Shown: one piece after another, positions 40,851 through 49,553 of the stretch
How the letters are laid out: every line of letters begins with the position of its first letter
Position numbering within the stretch: the first letter of the stretch is position 1
NCBI RefSeq assembly: GCF_026559675.1
Contig: NZ_CP092891.1
Location: 310,001 to 374,000, forward strand
Reading direction: 5' to 3'
Source: Microbacterium oxydans
Lineage (GTDB): Bacteria > Actinomycetota > Actinomycetes > Actinomycetales > Microbacteriaceae
Length of the DNA: 64,000 nucleotides
Program-made: the position numbers and the translations under genes
The notes under the pieces: generated by a model
Database searches by the model: none
What the model was told of the DNA's origin: nothing
Seen by the model: the letters and a program-made list of their open reading frames with translations, nothing else

Positions 40851-41198
40851 GTGAGCACCCCCGACCTCGCCGAGTTCCTCGACCACCTGGCGCCGCGAGA
40901 CGAACCCGCTGCCTGGCTGGCGTGCCGTCTGCTCGAGAGCGGGTGGTCGGTGTTCGAGCTCACCGGTCCGGTGCAGATGGACGTGTGGCAGTTGCTTCTC
41001 GAGCACGGACCACGCCGGGTCAGATTCGGGATCGAGCGCGGCCGTTCGGATGGAGTGCTCGTGAGAGACGACGCGGGTGCCTATCGCCCGATCCTCGACG
41101 CGATGGGCGTGAACGGGGAGTCGCGCGGTTCCCTCGCGGCGAACCGGGTCGCGGCGCTCAACTGGCTGAACCCGGAGTCGGACGGCGTCGAAGAGTGA
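40851..41198 (+). CDS. Hypothetical protein
   Basis: Soluble protein of 115 residues starting with GTG, 7 bases after the -10 TACCCT (40838-40843), so likely leaderless. Sequence opens STPDLAEFLDHLAPRDEPAA and contains SGWSVFELTGPVQMDVWQLL and VRFGIERGRSDGVLV. No motif recognised. The frame is open back to 40770, which would overlap the divergent gene start; the GTG is preferred. Confidence 0.7.
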   Translation: MSTPDLAEFLDHLAPRDEPAAWLACRLLESGWSVFELTGPVQMDVWQLLLEHGPRRVRFGIERGRSDGVLVRDDAGAYRPILDAMGVNGESRGSLAANRVAALNWLNPESDGVEE

Positions 41199-41237
41199 CG
41201 CATAGGGGGTGACACTCCTCCAGTCCTGGGGCTATCT

Positions 41238-41257
41238 TTGTTTGACTACCGAAACAA
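41238..41257. promoter_or_regulatory. Putative ROK-repressor operator (site 1)
   Basis: TTGTTTGACTACCGAAACAA has 6-base inverted arms (TTGTTT / AAACAA) and lies 18-37 bases before the ROK regulator start. Read on the minus strand it opens TTGTTTCGG, which resembles site 2 at 42471-42489. Confidence 0.5.
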
Positions 41258-41274
41258 GATGATTCGAGGACACC

Positions 41275-42447
41275 GTGGCGCCGGCTACCCAGACCGTACA
41301 TTCCGAGGGTGAGATCTTCCGGCTGGTGCGCACCGGAGCGGCGCAGTCCCGCGCCGACCTCGCCCGCCTGACCGGGCTCTCCCCGTCGACCGTCGCCCTC
41401 CGGGTGGAGGAGCTGATCGCCCACGGATACATCGAGGAGAACGGCGAGGGCGAGTCGCGCGGCGGCCGACGACCTCGCGTGCTCACGGTGAAGGCGGGCG
41501 GCAGCGTCGTCGCCGGCGTCGAGCTCGGCGAGCAGCACGCGACCGTCGCGCTGTTCGACCGCCGGGCCGAGGTCGTCGCATCGACGGTCGCCCAGGTGTC
41601 CCTCCTCGACGGCGTCGAGAGTGTCGTGAGCCAGGTGTGGGAGTGCGCGCAGGGTCTCGCGAAGGACAACGGCGGACTACGGCTCGAGGGCATCGCGATG
41701 AGTCTCCCCGGACCGGTGGACTCGCGCACCTCGCGCCTGCTCGCACCGATGCGGATGCCGGGATGGAACGGCGTCGACGTCGGCGAGGTCCTCGGCTCCG
41801 TCACGGGGCTGCCGTTCCTGATCGACAATGACGCGAACGCCATGGCCGTCGGCGAGTTCATCGAGCGGGGCGGCGAGCAGGAGCAGCTCGTGTTCGTGAA
41901 GGCCGGGAGCGGCATCGGCTGCGGCATCATCCTCGAGGGCGCCGTCTATCGCGGGTTCCGCGGGGTGGCCGGCGACATCAGCCACGTGGCGCTGCACAAC
42001 GCCCCGCCCATCATCTGCTCGTGCGGACGCGTCGGCTGCCTCGACGTGGTCGCGAGCGGGGCCGCGATCGTCGACGCCTTGAAAGAGGCGGGCGTGGCCG
42101 TGGAGTCGCTCGACGACGTGCTCGCGCTGGCGCAGGACGCGCACCCCAAGGCCACGTCGGCTCTGCGGGAGGCGGGCGCGCGAACGGGCGAGGTGCTCGC
42201 GACCATCATCAACTTCTTCAACCCGCAGGCGCTCGCGCTGGGCGGGCGCCTGGCCACGGCCGACGCGTTCGTGGCGGGCGTCCGCCAGGCGCTCTTCACG
42301 CTCTGCCTGCCGATGTCGACGGATGCGCTGGAGATCGGGGTGAGCCGGGCCGGTGCGCTGGCGGGGGCGCGCGGTGTCGCCTGGGAGCTGCTGGAGCGGA
42401 TGCTCGACCCTGCGAGAATCGATGAGGAGCTGCGCAGCGCCGCCTAG
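41275..42447 (+). CDS. ROK-family transcriptional regulator (NagC/XylR type)
   Basis: Repressor of 390 residues. The N-terminal winged helix (SRADLARLTGLSPSTVALRV, EELIAHGYIEENGEGESRGG, RRPRVLTV) is followed by a ROK sugar-sensing domain with IDNDANAMAVGEF, KAGSGIGCGIILEG, GDISHVAL and the zinc motif CSCGRVGCLDVVASG, intact with all three cysteines. GTG start. It lies directly upstream of the M81 peptidase and the peptide importer, and two related palindromes near these promoters make it the probable local repressor. Effector presumably a sugar or sugar phosphate. Confidence 0.92.
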   Translation: MAPATQTVHSEGEIFRLVRTGAAQSRADLARLTGLSPSTVALRVEELIAHGYIEENGEGESRGGRRPRVLTVKAGGSVVAGVELGEQHATVALFDRRAEVVASTVAQVSLLDGVESVVSQVWECAQGLAKDNGGLRLEGIAMSLPGPVDSRTSRLLAPMRMPGWNGVDVGEVLGSVTGLPFLIDNDANAMAVGEFIERGGEQEQLVFVKAGSGIGCGIILEGAVYRGFRGVAGDISHVALHNAPPIICSCGRVGCLDVVASGAAIVDALKEAGVAVESLDDVLALAQDAHPKATSALREAGARTGEVLATIINFFNPQALALGGRLATADAFVAGVRQALFTLCLPMSTDALEIGVSRAGALAGARGVAWELLERMLDPARIDEELRSAA

Positions 42448-42470
42448 TAATTTCGGCAATCGGCTCAAGT

Positions 42471-42489
42471 TTGTACCAATTCGGAACAA
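42471..42489. promoter_or_regulatory. Putative ROK-repressor operator (site 2)
   Basis: TTGTACCAATTCGGAACAA is an imperfect palindrome (TTGT-N-CC / GG-N-ACAA) 41 bases before the M81 peptidase ATG. Its minus-strand reading begins TTGTTCCGA, like site 1 (TTGTTTCGG). Confidence 0.5.
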
Positions 42490-42529
42490 GTTGCCTGGTT
42501 TGCTTCGACGTGCGATCTAGACTCGGAGC

Positions 42530-44017
42530 ATGACCGAGACCTCCACGCTCCCGCGCATCGCCATCGCCGGCATGGCCATCGAGTCCAGCACCTTCTCGCC
42601 GCACCGCGCCGGCGAGCGGGACTTCCTCCGCCTGGAGGGCGACGATCTCGTCACCCGCTACGACTCGCTGCGCGAGGGCGAGATGCGCGGCCGCGCGGAG
42701 TGGCTGCCGGTCTATTACGCCCGGTCGATCCCCGGCGGTGCGGTGCTGCGCGAGGTCTACGACAGCATCAAGGCGCGGATCTGCGACGGGCTGCGGGCGC
42801 TCGTCGCCGACGGCGAGAAGCTCGACGGCCTGTTCTTCGACATCCACGGCGCGATGAGCGTCGTGGGGCTGGACGACGCCGAGGGCGACCTGATCACCGC
42901 GATCCGCGAGGTGATCGGATCCGACGTCGTGGTCTCGGCCTCCATGGACCTGCACGGCAACGTCTCGCGCACCCTGATCGAGAACGTCGACATCATCACC
43001 TGCTACCGGCTGGCCCCGCACGAGGACACGTGGGAGACCCGCGACCGCGCGATCCGCAACCTCGTCGAGGCGCTCGAGAGCGGCGTCACGCCGCGCCGCG
43101 CCTGGGTGCGGGTGCCGATCCTGCTCCCCGGTGAGAAGACCAGCACGCGCGTGGAGCCGGCGAAGAGCCTCTACGCCCGCATCCCCGAGATCGAGTCGCG
43201 CCCCGGCGTCACGGACGCGGCGATCTGGATCGGCTACGCCTGGGCCGACGAGCCGCGCTGCCACGCGACGGTGGTCGTGACCGGCACCGACGACGAGGCG
43301 ACCGCGGCTGCGGCGGCCGAGCTCGGCCGCGCGTTCTGGGACGTGCGCGACGAGTTCGAGTTCGTGGGCCCTCCCGGCACCCTCGATGAGGGCGTCGCGG
43401 CCGGTCTCGCCGCCACCGACACCCCGTATTTCATCAGCGACTCGGGGGACAACCCCGGCGCCGGCGGCACGGGTGACGTCACCTGGACCCTCGCCCAGCT
43501 GCTGCAGAAGCCCGAGCTGACGGCCGATGACGCGCCGGTCACGCTCTGCGCCTCGGTGTTCGACAAGGGCGCCCTCGACATCCTCCGCGGCCACGCCGTG
43601 GGTGAGCGGGTCTCGGTCGAGGTCGGCGCGCGCGTCGACAGCGGTCCGCACGGGCCCGTGCTCGTCGAGGGCGTGCTGCACAGCCTGCACGAGGGCGACG
43701 TGGATGCCGGCGGGATCGCGGTGATCCGCGTCGGCGGTCTGCACGTGATCGTCACCGAGTTCCGCAAGGCGTACCACGACGTCTCCGACTTCACCTCGAT
43801 CGACCTCGACCCGACGGCGGCGCAGATCGTCGTCACGAAGATCGGCTACCTCGAGCCGGAGCTCTACGCGATCATGCGCGGCTGGACGCTCGCGCTCACC
43901 CCCGGCGGCGTCGACCAGGACCTGGAGCGCCTCGGGCATCACCGCATCCAGCGCCCGATGCATCCGTTCGACGCGTTCGAGGTCGCGCCCGATCTCACCG
44001 CCGAGATGGTCGGCTGA
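42530..44017 (+). CDS. M81 family metallopeptidase (MlrC-like)
   Basis: Zinc metallopeptidase family protein of 495 residues. Characteristic blocks: RIAIAGMAIESSTFSPHRAG, LDGLFFDIHGAMSVVGLDDA (metal ligands D and H), VVVSASMDLHGNVSRTLIEN, CYRLAPHEDTWETRDRA, ISDSGDNPGAGGTGDVTW, and the C-terminal MlrC-C domain. MlrC cleaves linear peptides in microcystin breakdown; other members act on various amide compounds. Here it is beside a peptide-type ABC importer and a ROK kinase, so an imported peptide conjugate is a likely substrate. The ATG is 6 bases after the -10 TAGACT (42518-42523), leaderless. Confidence 0.93.
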   Translation: MTETSTLPRIAIAGMAIESSTFSPHRAGERDFLRLEGDDLVTRYDSLREGEMRGRAEWLPVYYARSIPGGAVLREVYDSIKARICDGLRALVADGEKLDGLFFDIHGAMSVVGLDDAEGDLITAIREVIGSDVVVSASMDLHGNVSRTLIENVDIITCYRLAPHEDTWETRDRAIRNLVEALESGVTPRRAWVRVPILLPGEKTSTRVEPAKSLYARIPEIESRPGVTDAAIWIGYAWADEPRCHATVVVTGTDDEATAAAAAELGRAFWDVRDEFEFVGPPGTLDEGVAAGLAATDTPYFISDSGDNPGAGGTGDVTWTLAQLLQKPELTADDAPVTLCASVFDKGALDILRGHAVGERVSVEVGARVDSGPHGPVLVEGVLHSLHEGDVDAGGIAVIRVGGLHVIVTEFRKAYHDVSDFTSIDLDPTAAQIVVTKIGYLEPELYAIMRGWTLALTPGGVDQDLERLGHHRIQRPMHPFDAFEVAPDLTAEMVG

Positions 44018-44056
44018 GCCGCCCGTCCTGCTTTTCGCTGGAATCGAAGGAAGTTA

Positions 44057-44072
44057 GTTACTTAAACGTAAC
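44057..44072. promoter_or_regulatory. Inverted repeat upstream of dpp binding-protein gene
   Basis: GTTAC-TTAAAC-GTAAC, 5-base arms, in the 156-base gap before the binding protein. The gap also holds a weaker TTTGTTCG near 44095 and is otherwise AT-rich for this genome; no other gene is seen. Role as operator is a guess. Confidence 0.4.
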
Positions 44073-44173
44073 AAGAGCGACTTCTGTCCCTGACTTTGTT
44101 CGGGCATGATTCAAAGTACGTCATAAATCGGACGAACGCTTCGGGTGACGGGGCGTTGAACAAGGAGGTTTAC

Positions 44174-45982
44174 ATGCGATCTCAGTCGCTGCGCCGCCGG
44201 CTGCTCGCCCCCCTGGGTGCGCTCGCCGTCGCGACGCTCGCCCTCACCGCCTGCCAGGCCGGCACCTCGGGCGACAACGGGGCAGGCGAGAAGGACACCG
44301 TCAGCTTCGCGCTCCAGGTCGGCACCGGACCCAACTGGATCCTGCCGATCTCGTCGCCGGACAAGATGGCCACCCACAACAGCGCCATCAAGGCGACGAT
44401 GTGGCCGCGTCTGTTCGAGTACAACGGCGTCGACGGGGAGATGGGCTGGGACGAGCTGGCTTCCGCCGCCAAGTCCTACGAGTTCTCCGAGGACCGCAAG
44501 ACCATCACGATCACGCTGAACGACCTCGACTGGTCGGACGGCGAGCCCGTCACCTCGCGCGACGTGGAGTTCTGGTACAACCTGGTGCGCTTCAACGGCG
44601 AGAAGACCGGTGGCTACTCCGCCGGCCTGATGCCGGACAACATCACCGAGTTCACCACCATCGACGACAAGACGTTCTCGCTGACGATGGACAAGGTCTA
44701 CAACGAGGAGTTCCTCCTCGGCAACCAGCTCAGCCTCATGTACCCGATGCCGCAGCACGTCTGGGACAAGACCAGCGCCGACGGCGAGATCGGCGACCAC
44801 GACCGTGACGCCGCGGGTGCCGCCGACGTCCTCGACTACCTCTTCTCCGAGGCCGAGGACATGAAGACCTACGCGACCAACGACCTGTGGAAGACCGTCG
44901 CCGGTCCCTACACGGTCAAGAGCTGGTCCGACTCGGGTCTCGTCGAGCTCACCGCCAACGAGAAGTACACCGGCGAGGACAAGCCGAAGATCGACAACGT
45001 GCGGTTCCTCCCCTTCACCTCGGCCGACGCCGAGATGAACGTGGTGCGCTCGGGCGACGTCGACTACGGCTACGTCACGAGCTCGCAGCTCACGAACGAG
45101 AAGCAGTTCACCGACCTGGGCTACAGCATCGAGCCGTGGGCCGGCTGGTCGATCACGTACATGCCGTACAACTTCGCCAACCCGGAGAAGGGCTCGTTCT
45201 ACAAGCAGCTCTACGTGCGCCAGGCGCTGCAGCACGCCGTCGACCAGGAGACCATCTCCGAGGTCGTCTGGCACGGCGCGGCGACGCCGGACTACGGTCC
45301 CATCCCGCAGACGGCCGACTCCAGCGGTCTGTCCGACGTGCAGAAGGACAACCCGTACCCGTTCGACCTGAAGAAGGCCGAGAAGCTCTTCACGGACAAC
45401 GGCTGGGTCAAGGGCTCGGACGGCACGCTCGAGTGCGCCGACGCCGGTGCCGGTGCGGGCCAGTGCGGTGAGGGCATCGCCGCCGGTTCGAAGGCCGAGA
45501 TCGTCGTCACTACGCAGAACGGCTCGCAGGAGACCGACAACATGATGGCGGAGATCCAGTCGTCGCTCGGCAAGATCGGCGTCAAGATGACGATCGACTC
45601 CAAGCCGCTGGACACCGTCCTCACGCAGGCGCAGGAGTGCAAGACCGGCAGCGCGTGCACGTGGGAGCTCGTCTTCTTCGGCACCGCGGGCAGCTGGTAC
45701 TTCCCGCCCTACGCCACCGGTGAGCGCGTCTTCGCGAAGGACACCAAGTGGAACGCGGGCCAGTACGACAACCCCGAGGCGGAGGAGCTCGTCCAGGCGA
45801 TGGCCTTCTCGACCGACCCGGAGATCGCGAAGAAGTACTCCGAGTACCTCGCGACCGACCTCCCGGTCATGTGGATGCCGAACCCGGTCTACCAGGTCTC
45901 CGTCGTCCGTGACGGACTCGACATCGCCCACCAGGACCCGGGTGCGTCGTTCCTTCCGCAGCGTTGGTCCTGGACCAAGTAA
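44174..45982 (+). CDS. Peptide/oligopeptide ABC transporter substrate-binding lipoprotein (family 5)
   Basis: Extracytoplasmic binding protein of 602 residues, DppA/OppA type. The signal RRRLLAPLGALAVATLALTA ends in lipobox LTAC (Cys27). Family-5 landmarks: ITITLNDLDWSDGEPVTSRD, LWKTVAGPYTVKSWSDSGLV, DNVRFLPFTSADAEMNVVRS, YVRQALQHAVDQETISEVVW. Two Cys pairs (LECADAGAGAGQCGEG and QECKTGSACTWEL) suggest disulfides. A perfect AAGGAGGT ribosome site (44162-44169) predicts high translation. First gene of a coupled SBP-permease-permease-ATPase-kinase operon. Ligand unknown; family 5 proteins also bind oligosaccharides and glycopeptides. Confidence 0.94.
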   Translation: MRSQSLRRRLLAPLGALAVATLALTACQAGTSGDNGAGEKDTVSFALQVGTGPNWILPISSPDKMATHNSAIKATMWPRLFEYNGVDGEMGWDELASAAKSYEFSEDRKTITITLNDLDWSDGEPVTSRDVEFWYNLVRFNGEKTGGYSAGLMPDNITEFTTIDDKTFSLTMDKVYNEEFLLGNQLSLMYPMPQHVWDKTSADGEIGDHDRDAAGAADVLDYLFSEAEDMKTYATNDLWKTVAGPYTVKSWSDSGLVELTANEKYTGEDKPKIDNVRFLPFTSADAEMNVVRSGDVDYGYVTSSQLTNEKQFTDLGYSIEPWAGWSITYMPYNFANPEKGSFYKQLYVRQALQHAVDQETISEVVWHGAATPDYGPIPQTADSSGLSDVQKDNPYPFDLKKAEKLFTDNGWVKGSDGTLECADAGAGAGQCGEGIAAGSKAEIVVTTQNGSQETDNMMAEIQSSLGKIGVKMTIDSKPLDTVLTQAQECKTGSACTWELVFFGTAGSWYFPPYATGERVFAKDTKWNAGQYDNPEAEELVQAMAFSTDPEIAKKYSEYLATDLPVMWMPNPVYQVSVVRDGLDIAHQDPGASFLPQRWSWTK

Positions 45983-45994
45983 CAGGCAGGTGAC

Positions 45995-47014
45995 ATGAGC
46001 GTGGTGGAAGCAGCGCAGAACGCGCAGCAGAAGAAGGAGAGGGCCGGCGGCCCGCGGTTCTGGTGGTACCTGTTGCGACGGGTCGGCCAGGGCGGGATCG
46101 TCATCCTCATCGTGACGCTGATCGTGTTCGCGCTGCTCCATCTCGCCATGCCGCAGGGGCCGGCCGCCGGCATCCTCGGCATGCAGGCCTCGCAGGAGCA
46201 GATCGACGCCTTCAACAAGGAGAACGGCTTCGATCTGCCCCTGTGGCAGCAGTACTTCCACTTCCTCGGGCAGCTCGTCCAGGGCGACCTCGGAGACTCC
46301 TTCAAGCTGAACCGACCGGTGGCGGACGCCATCGGCCAGCGTCTCCCGAAGACGCTGATCCTCGCCCTGATCTCGATGCTGTTCGCCCTGATCATCGCGA
46401 TCCCGATGGGCATCTTCCAGGCCGTGCGCCGCGGCAAGGCCGCCGACTACGCGCTCACCACCTGGAACTTCATCGTCTACTCGACGCCGTCGTTCTTCCT
46501 CGGCCTGATCCTCGTGATCGTGTTCGCGCAGTGGCTGCGCCTCGTCCCGGCCCAGGCGCCGCAGGGCGAGACGGTGGGCGACGTGCTCGCCAACCCGGCC
46601 GGTCTCGTGCTGCCGGTGCTCACCGCGGCACTCGGCATCATCGCGACCTTCTCGCGCTACATGCGCTCGGCCACGATCGACAACCTCTCCGAGGACTACG
46701 TCCGCACGGCGCGTGCGAAGGGGACCTCGGTGCCGGTGGTGATCACCCGCCACGTGGTCCGCAACTCTCTGACCCCCGTGATCGCCATGCTCGGCTACTA
46801 CCTGCCGGTCATGTTCGGCGGCATGATCGTCGTCGAGTCGCTCTTCAACTACCCCGGCATGGGCCTGCTGTTCTGGACCTCGGCGCAGACCTCCGACTAC
46901 CCCGTGCTGATCGGCTGCATCCTGGTGATCGCCCTCGCGACCGTCATCGGATCGCTCCTCGCCGACATCATCCAGGCGCTGCTCGATCCGCGCACCCGAG
47001 AGGAGCTCTCGTGA
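45995..47014 (+). CDS. Peptide ABC transporter permease, DppB type
   Basis: Cytoplasmic-membrane permease of 339 residues with six predicted helices, opening FWWYLLRRVGQGGIVILIVT and a periplasmic domain (QEQIDAFNKENGFDLPLWQQ). The EAA-type motif is DYVRTARAKGTSVPVVITRH near residue 229. It starts 12 bases after the binding-protein stop and overlaps the next permease by GTGA. Confidence 0.95.
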   Translation: MSVVEAAQNAQQKKERAGGPRFWWYLLRRVGQGGIVILIVTLIVFALLHLAMPQGPAAGILGMQASQEQIDAFNKENGFDLPLWQQYFHFLGQLVQGDLGDSFKLNRPVADAIGQRLPKTLILALISMLFALIIAIPMGIFQAVRRGKAADYALTTWNFIVYSTPSFFLGLILVIVFAQWLRLVPAQAPQGETVGDVLANPAGLVLPVLTAALGIIATFSRYMRSATIDNLSEDYVRTARAKGTSVPVVITRHVVRNSLTPVIAMLGYYLPVMFGGMIVVESLFNYPGMGLLFWTSAQTSDYPVLIGCILVIALATVIGSLLADIIQALLDPRTREELS

Positions 47015-47889
47015 GCACGACGACCATCGTGATGCGCACGCTGACCCCGCGTCAGCGCGGCATGCGCCGCTTCCTGCAGAACAAGCTCGCGGTCTTCGGC
47101 ATCGTGACGATCGTGCTGTTCCTGCTGTTCTGCTTCCTGGGTCCCCTGATCCACCCGACGGACCAGATCCACACCGACCTGCGCAGCACGATGCTGCCCC
47201 CGGGAAGCCCGGGCCACCCGCTCGGCACGGACGACGTCGGATACGACGTGCTCGGACGGCTCATGATGGGCGGTCAGATCTCGATCCTGATCGGACTCGC
47301 CGCGGGCATCCTCGCCACCGTCATCGGCACGCTCTGGGGCGCCATCGCCGGATACGTCGGCGGCGCCGTCGACACCGTGATGATGCGCGTCGTGGACGCG
47401 GGCATCGCGATCCCCGCGACGTTCCTGCTGCTGATCCTGTCCGCGATCCTGCGCCCGAGCGTCCCGCTCATGATCTGCGTCATCGGCCTCGTCTCGTGGC
47501 TGGTGCCCGCCCGTCTGGTGCGCGCCGAGTCGATCTCGCTGAAGTCCCGTGAGTACGTGCTCGCGCTGCGCGCCATGGGCGGCACGCACTCCCGCGCGGT
47601 GCTCAAGCACATCGTCCCGAACACGGTCGGCACGATCGTCGTGAACGCCACCTTCCAGGTCGCCGACGCCATCCTGCTCGTCGCCTACATCTCGTTCCTC
47701 GGGATGGGCCTGCAGAAGCCGGCCACCGACTGGGGCGCCATGCTCACCAGCGGCATCACCTACACCTACGCGGGCGCCTGGTGGCTGATCTTCCCCGCCG
47801 GATTCTGCATCGTGCTGACCGTCTGCGCCTTCAACAGCATCGGCGACGGCCTCCGCGACTTCTTCGACGTGAAGGGGCGTGCCGCATGA
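47011..47889 (+). CDS. Peptide ABC transporter permease, DppC type
   Basis: Cytoplasmic-membrane permease of 292 residues, GTG start overlapping the dppB stop. The N-terminal domain (RRFLQNKLAVFGIVTIVLFL) and HPLGTDDVGYDVLGRLMMGG are standard DppC features; the EAA motif is KSREYVLALRAMGGTHSRAV. The stop overlaps the ATPase gene by 4 bases (ATGA). Confidence 0.95.
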   Translation: MSTTTIVMRTLTPRQRGMRRFLQNKLAVFGIVTIVLFLLFCFLGPLIHPTDQIHTDLRSTMLPPGSPGHPLGTDDVGYDVLGRLMMGGQISILIGLAAGILATVIGTLWGAIAGYVGGAVDTVMMRVVDAGIAIPATFLLLILSAILRPSVPLMICVIGLVSWLVPARLVRAESISLKSREYVLALRAMGGTHSRAVLKHIVPNTVGTIVVNATFQVADAILLVAYISFLGMGLQKPATDWGAMLTSGITYTYAGAWWLIFPAGFCIVLTVCAFNSIGDGLRDFFDVKGRAA

Positions 47890-49553
47890 GCGCCGCACTG
47901 CTGTCGATCTCCGACCTCCGGGTCACGTTCCGCACCGAGGACGGCGCGGTCGAGGCCGTCAAGGGCATCGACCTCGAGGTCAAGCCCGGCGAGGTGCTGG
48001 CCCTGGTCGGCGAGTCCGGCTCCGGCAAGTCCGTCACGGCCATGGCCATCCTGAAGCTGCTGCCGAAGTCGGCGACCGTCACCGGATCGATCCGCCTCGC
48101 CGGCCGCGAGCTGCTGCCGCTCCCGGAGAGCGAGATGAACGCCGTACGCGGCGCCGAGATCTCGATGGTGTTCCAGGAGCCGATGACCGCGCTCAACCCG
48201 AGCATGCGGATCGGCGACCAGATCACCGAGGCCATCCTCAACCACCGCCAGATCTCGAAGGCCGACGCGTGGGAACGCGCCGTCGAGATGCTCCAGCGCG
48301 TGGGCATCCCCGACCCCGCACGGCGGGCGAAGAGCTACCCGCACGAGCTGTCCGGTGGCCAGCGCCAGCGCGTGGTCATCGCGATCGCGCTCGCGTGCGA
48401 GCCGCAGCTGATCATCGCGGACGAGCCGACCACCGCGCTCGACGTGACCGTGCAGGCCGAGATCCTCGACCTCATCCGCCGTCTGGCGGCCGAGTCGGGC
48501 ACCGCGTTCCTCCTCGTCACGCACAACATGGGCGTGGTCGCCGACATCGCCGACCGGGTGGCCGTGATGTTCCGCGGCACGATGGTCGAGGTGGGCGACA
48601 CCCGCGCCGTGCTCACCGCACCGCGCGAGGACTACACGAAGAAGCTCCTCAGCGCCGTGCCCTCGCTGCCGGACATCGCGAGCGTCGTCGAGCGGGACGA
48701 GGAGCCGGAGCCCGCGGCCGCCGTGCTGGAGCTCGATGCCGCGAGCGTGACCTACCGTCGCGGAGGGCGCCCGTTCCTCGCGCTCGACGGCGTCAGCCTG
48801 CGCATCGCCCCGGGCGAGATCCTCGGCCTGGTCGGCGAGTCGGGGTCGGGCAAGTCGACCCTCGGCCGTGCGGCACTCGGACTCCTGCCGCTGTCGAGCG
48901 GTGGCATCACGCTGTTCGGCGAGAAGGTCGGCCGCGGCGGCGTCTCCGGACGTCGGGAGCGCGAGCTGCGCGGTCGTGTCGGCGCCATCTTCCAGGACCC
49001 GGGTTCGAGTCTCGACCCGCGCATGACGGTCGGCGAGGCCATCGCGGAACCACTGCTCGTGCAGCGCCGGCGCTTCCCGACGAGCGGCAGTCAGCGTCGC
49101 GCCCGGGTGGCCGAGCTCCTCGAAGCCGTCGAGCTGCCGAGCACCTACGCCTCGCGGTACCCGCATGAGCTCTCCGGTGGCCAGCGTCAGCGCATCGGCC
49201 TCGCCCGGGCCATCGCCCTGGAGCCCGAGCTGATCATCGCCGACGAGCCGACCTCCGCGCTCGACGTCTCGGTGCAGGCCGCGGTGCTCGAGGTGCTGCG
49301 CACCCTGCAGGCGAAGATGCACTTCGCGTGCCTGTTCATCAGCCATGACCTCGCCGTCGTGCACGAGATCTCCGACCGGGTGGCCGTGATGCTGAAGGGT
49401 GAGATCGTCGAGACCGGATCCGCCGACGAGGTGCTCCTGGCTCCGCAGCATCCGTACAGCCGGCGCCTGCTGGCGTCTGTTCCGGTGCCGGACCCCGACA
49501 AGCAGGCTCTGCGGCGGGAGGCCCGCGCGGCCGCGCGGGTGGCCACCCCGTGA
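47886..49553 (+). CDS. Fused peptide ABC transporter ATPase, DppD-DppF type
   Basis: Cytoplasmic ATPase of 555 residues with two complete nucleotide-binding domains. Domain 1: Walker A GESGSGKS 42-49, signature LSGGQRQR 155-162, Walker B LIIADEP 175-181. Domain 2: Walker A GESGSGKST 317-325, signature LSGGQRQR 429-436, Walker B LIIADEP about 449-455. A short linker (about 265-280) joins them, so the heterodimer of other bacteria is one chain here. ATGA overlap upstream, GTGA overlap downstream with the ROK kinase. Confidence 0.96.
   Translation: MSAALLSISDLRVTFRTEDGAVEAVKGIDLEVKPGEVLALVGESGSGKSVTAMAILKLLPKSATVTGSIRLAGRELLPLPESEMNAVRGAEISMVFQEPMTALNPSMRIGDQITEAILNHRQISKADAWERAVEMLQRVGIPDPARRAKSYPHELSGGQRQRVVIAIALACEPQLIIADEPTTALDVTVQAEILDLIRRLAAESGTAFLLVTHNMGVVADIADRVAVMFRGTMVEVGDTRAVLTAPREDYTKKLLSAVPSLPDIASVVERDEEPEPAAAVLELDAASVTYRRGGRPFLALDGVSLRIAPGEILGLVGESGSGKSTLGRAALGLLPLSSGGITLFGEKVGRGGVSGRRERELRGRVGAIFQDPGSSLDPRMTVGEAIAEPLLVQRRRFPTSGSQRRARVAELLEAVELPSTYASRYPHELSGGQRQRIGLARAIALEPELIIADEPTSALDVSVQAAVLEVLRTLQAKMHFACLFISHDLAVVHEISDRVAVMLKGEIVETGSADEVLLAPQHPYSRRLLASVPVPDPDKQALRREARAAARVATP

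Noticed and set aside
44111..46753. An 880-residue open frame on the minus strand
   Set aside because: Antisense to the dpp binding-protein and permease genes; composition is dominated by Arg, His, Asp and Val with no domain.
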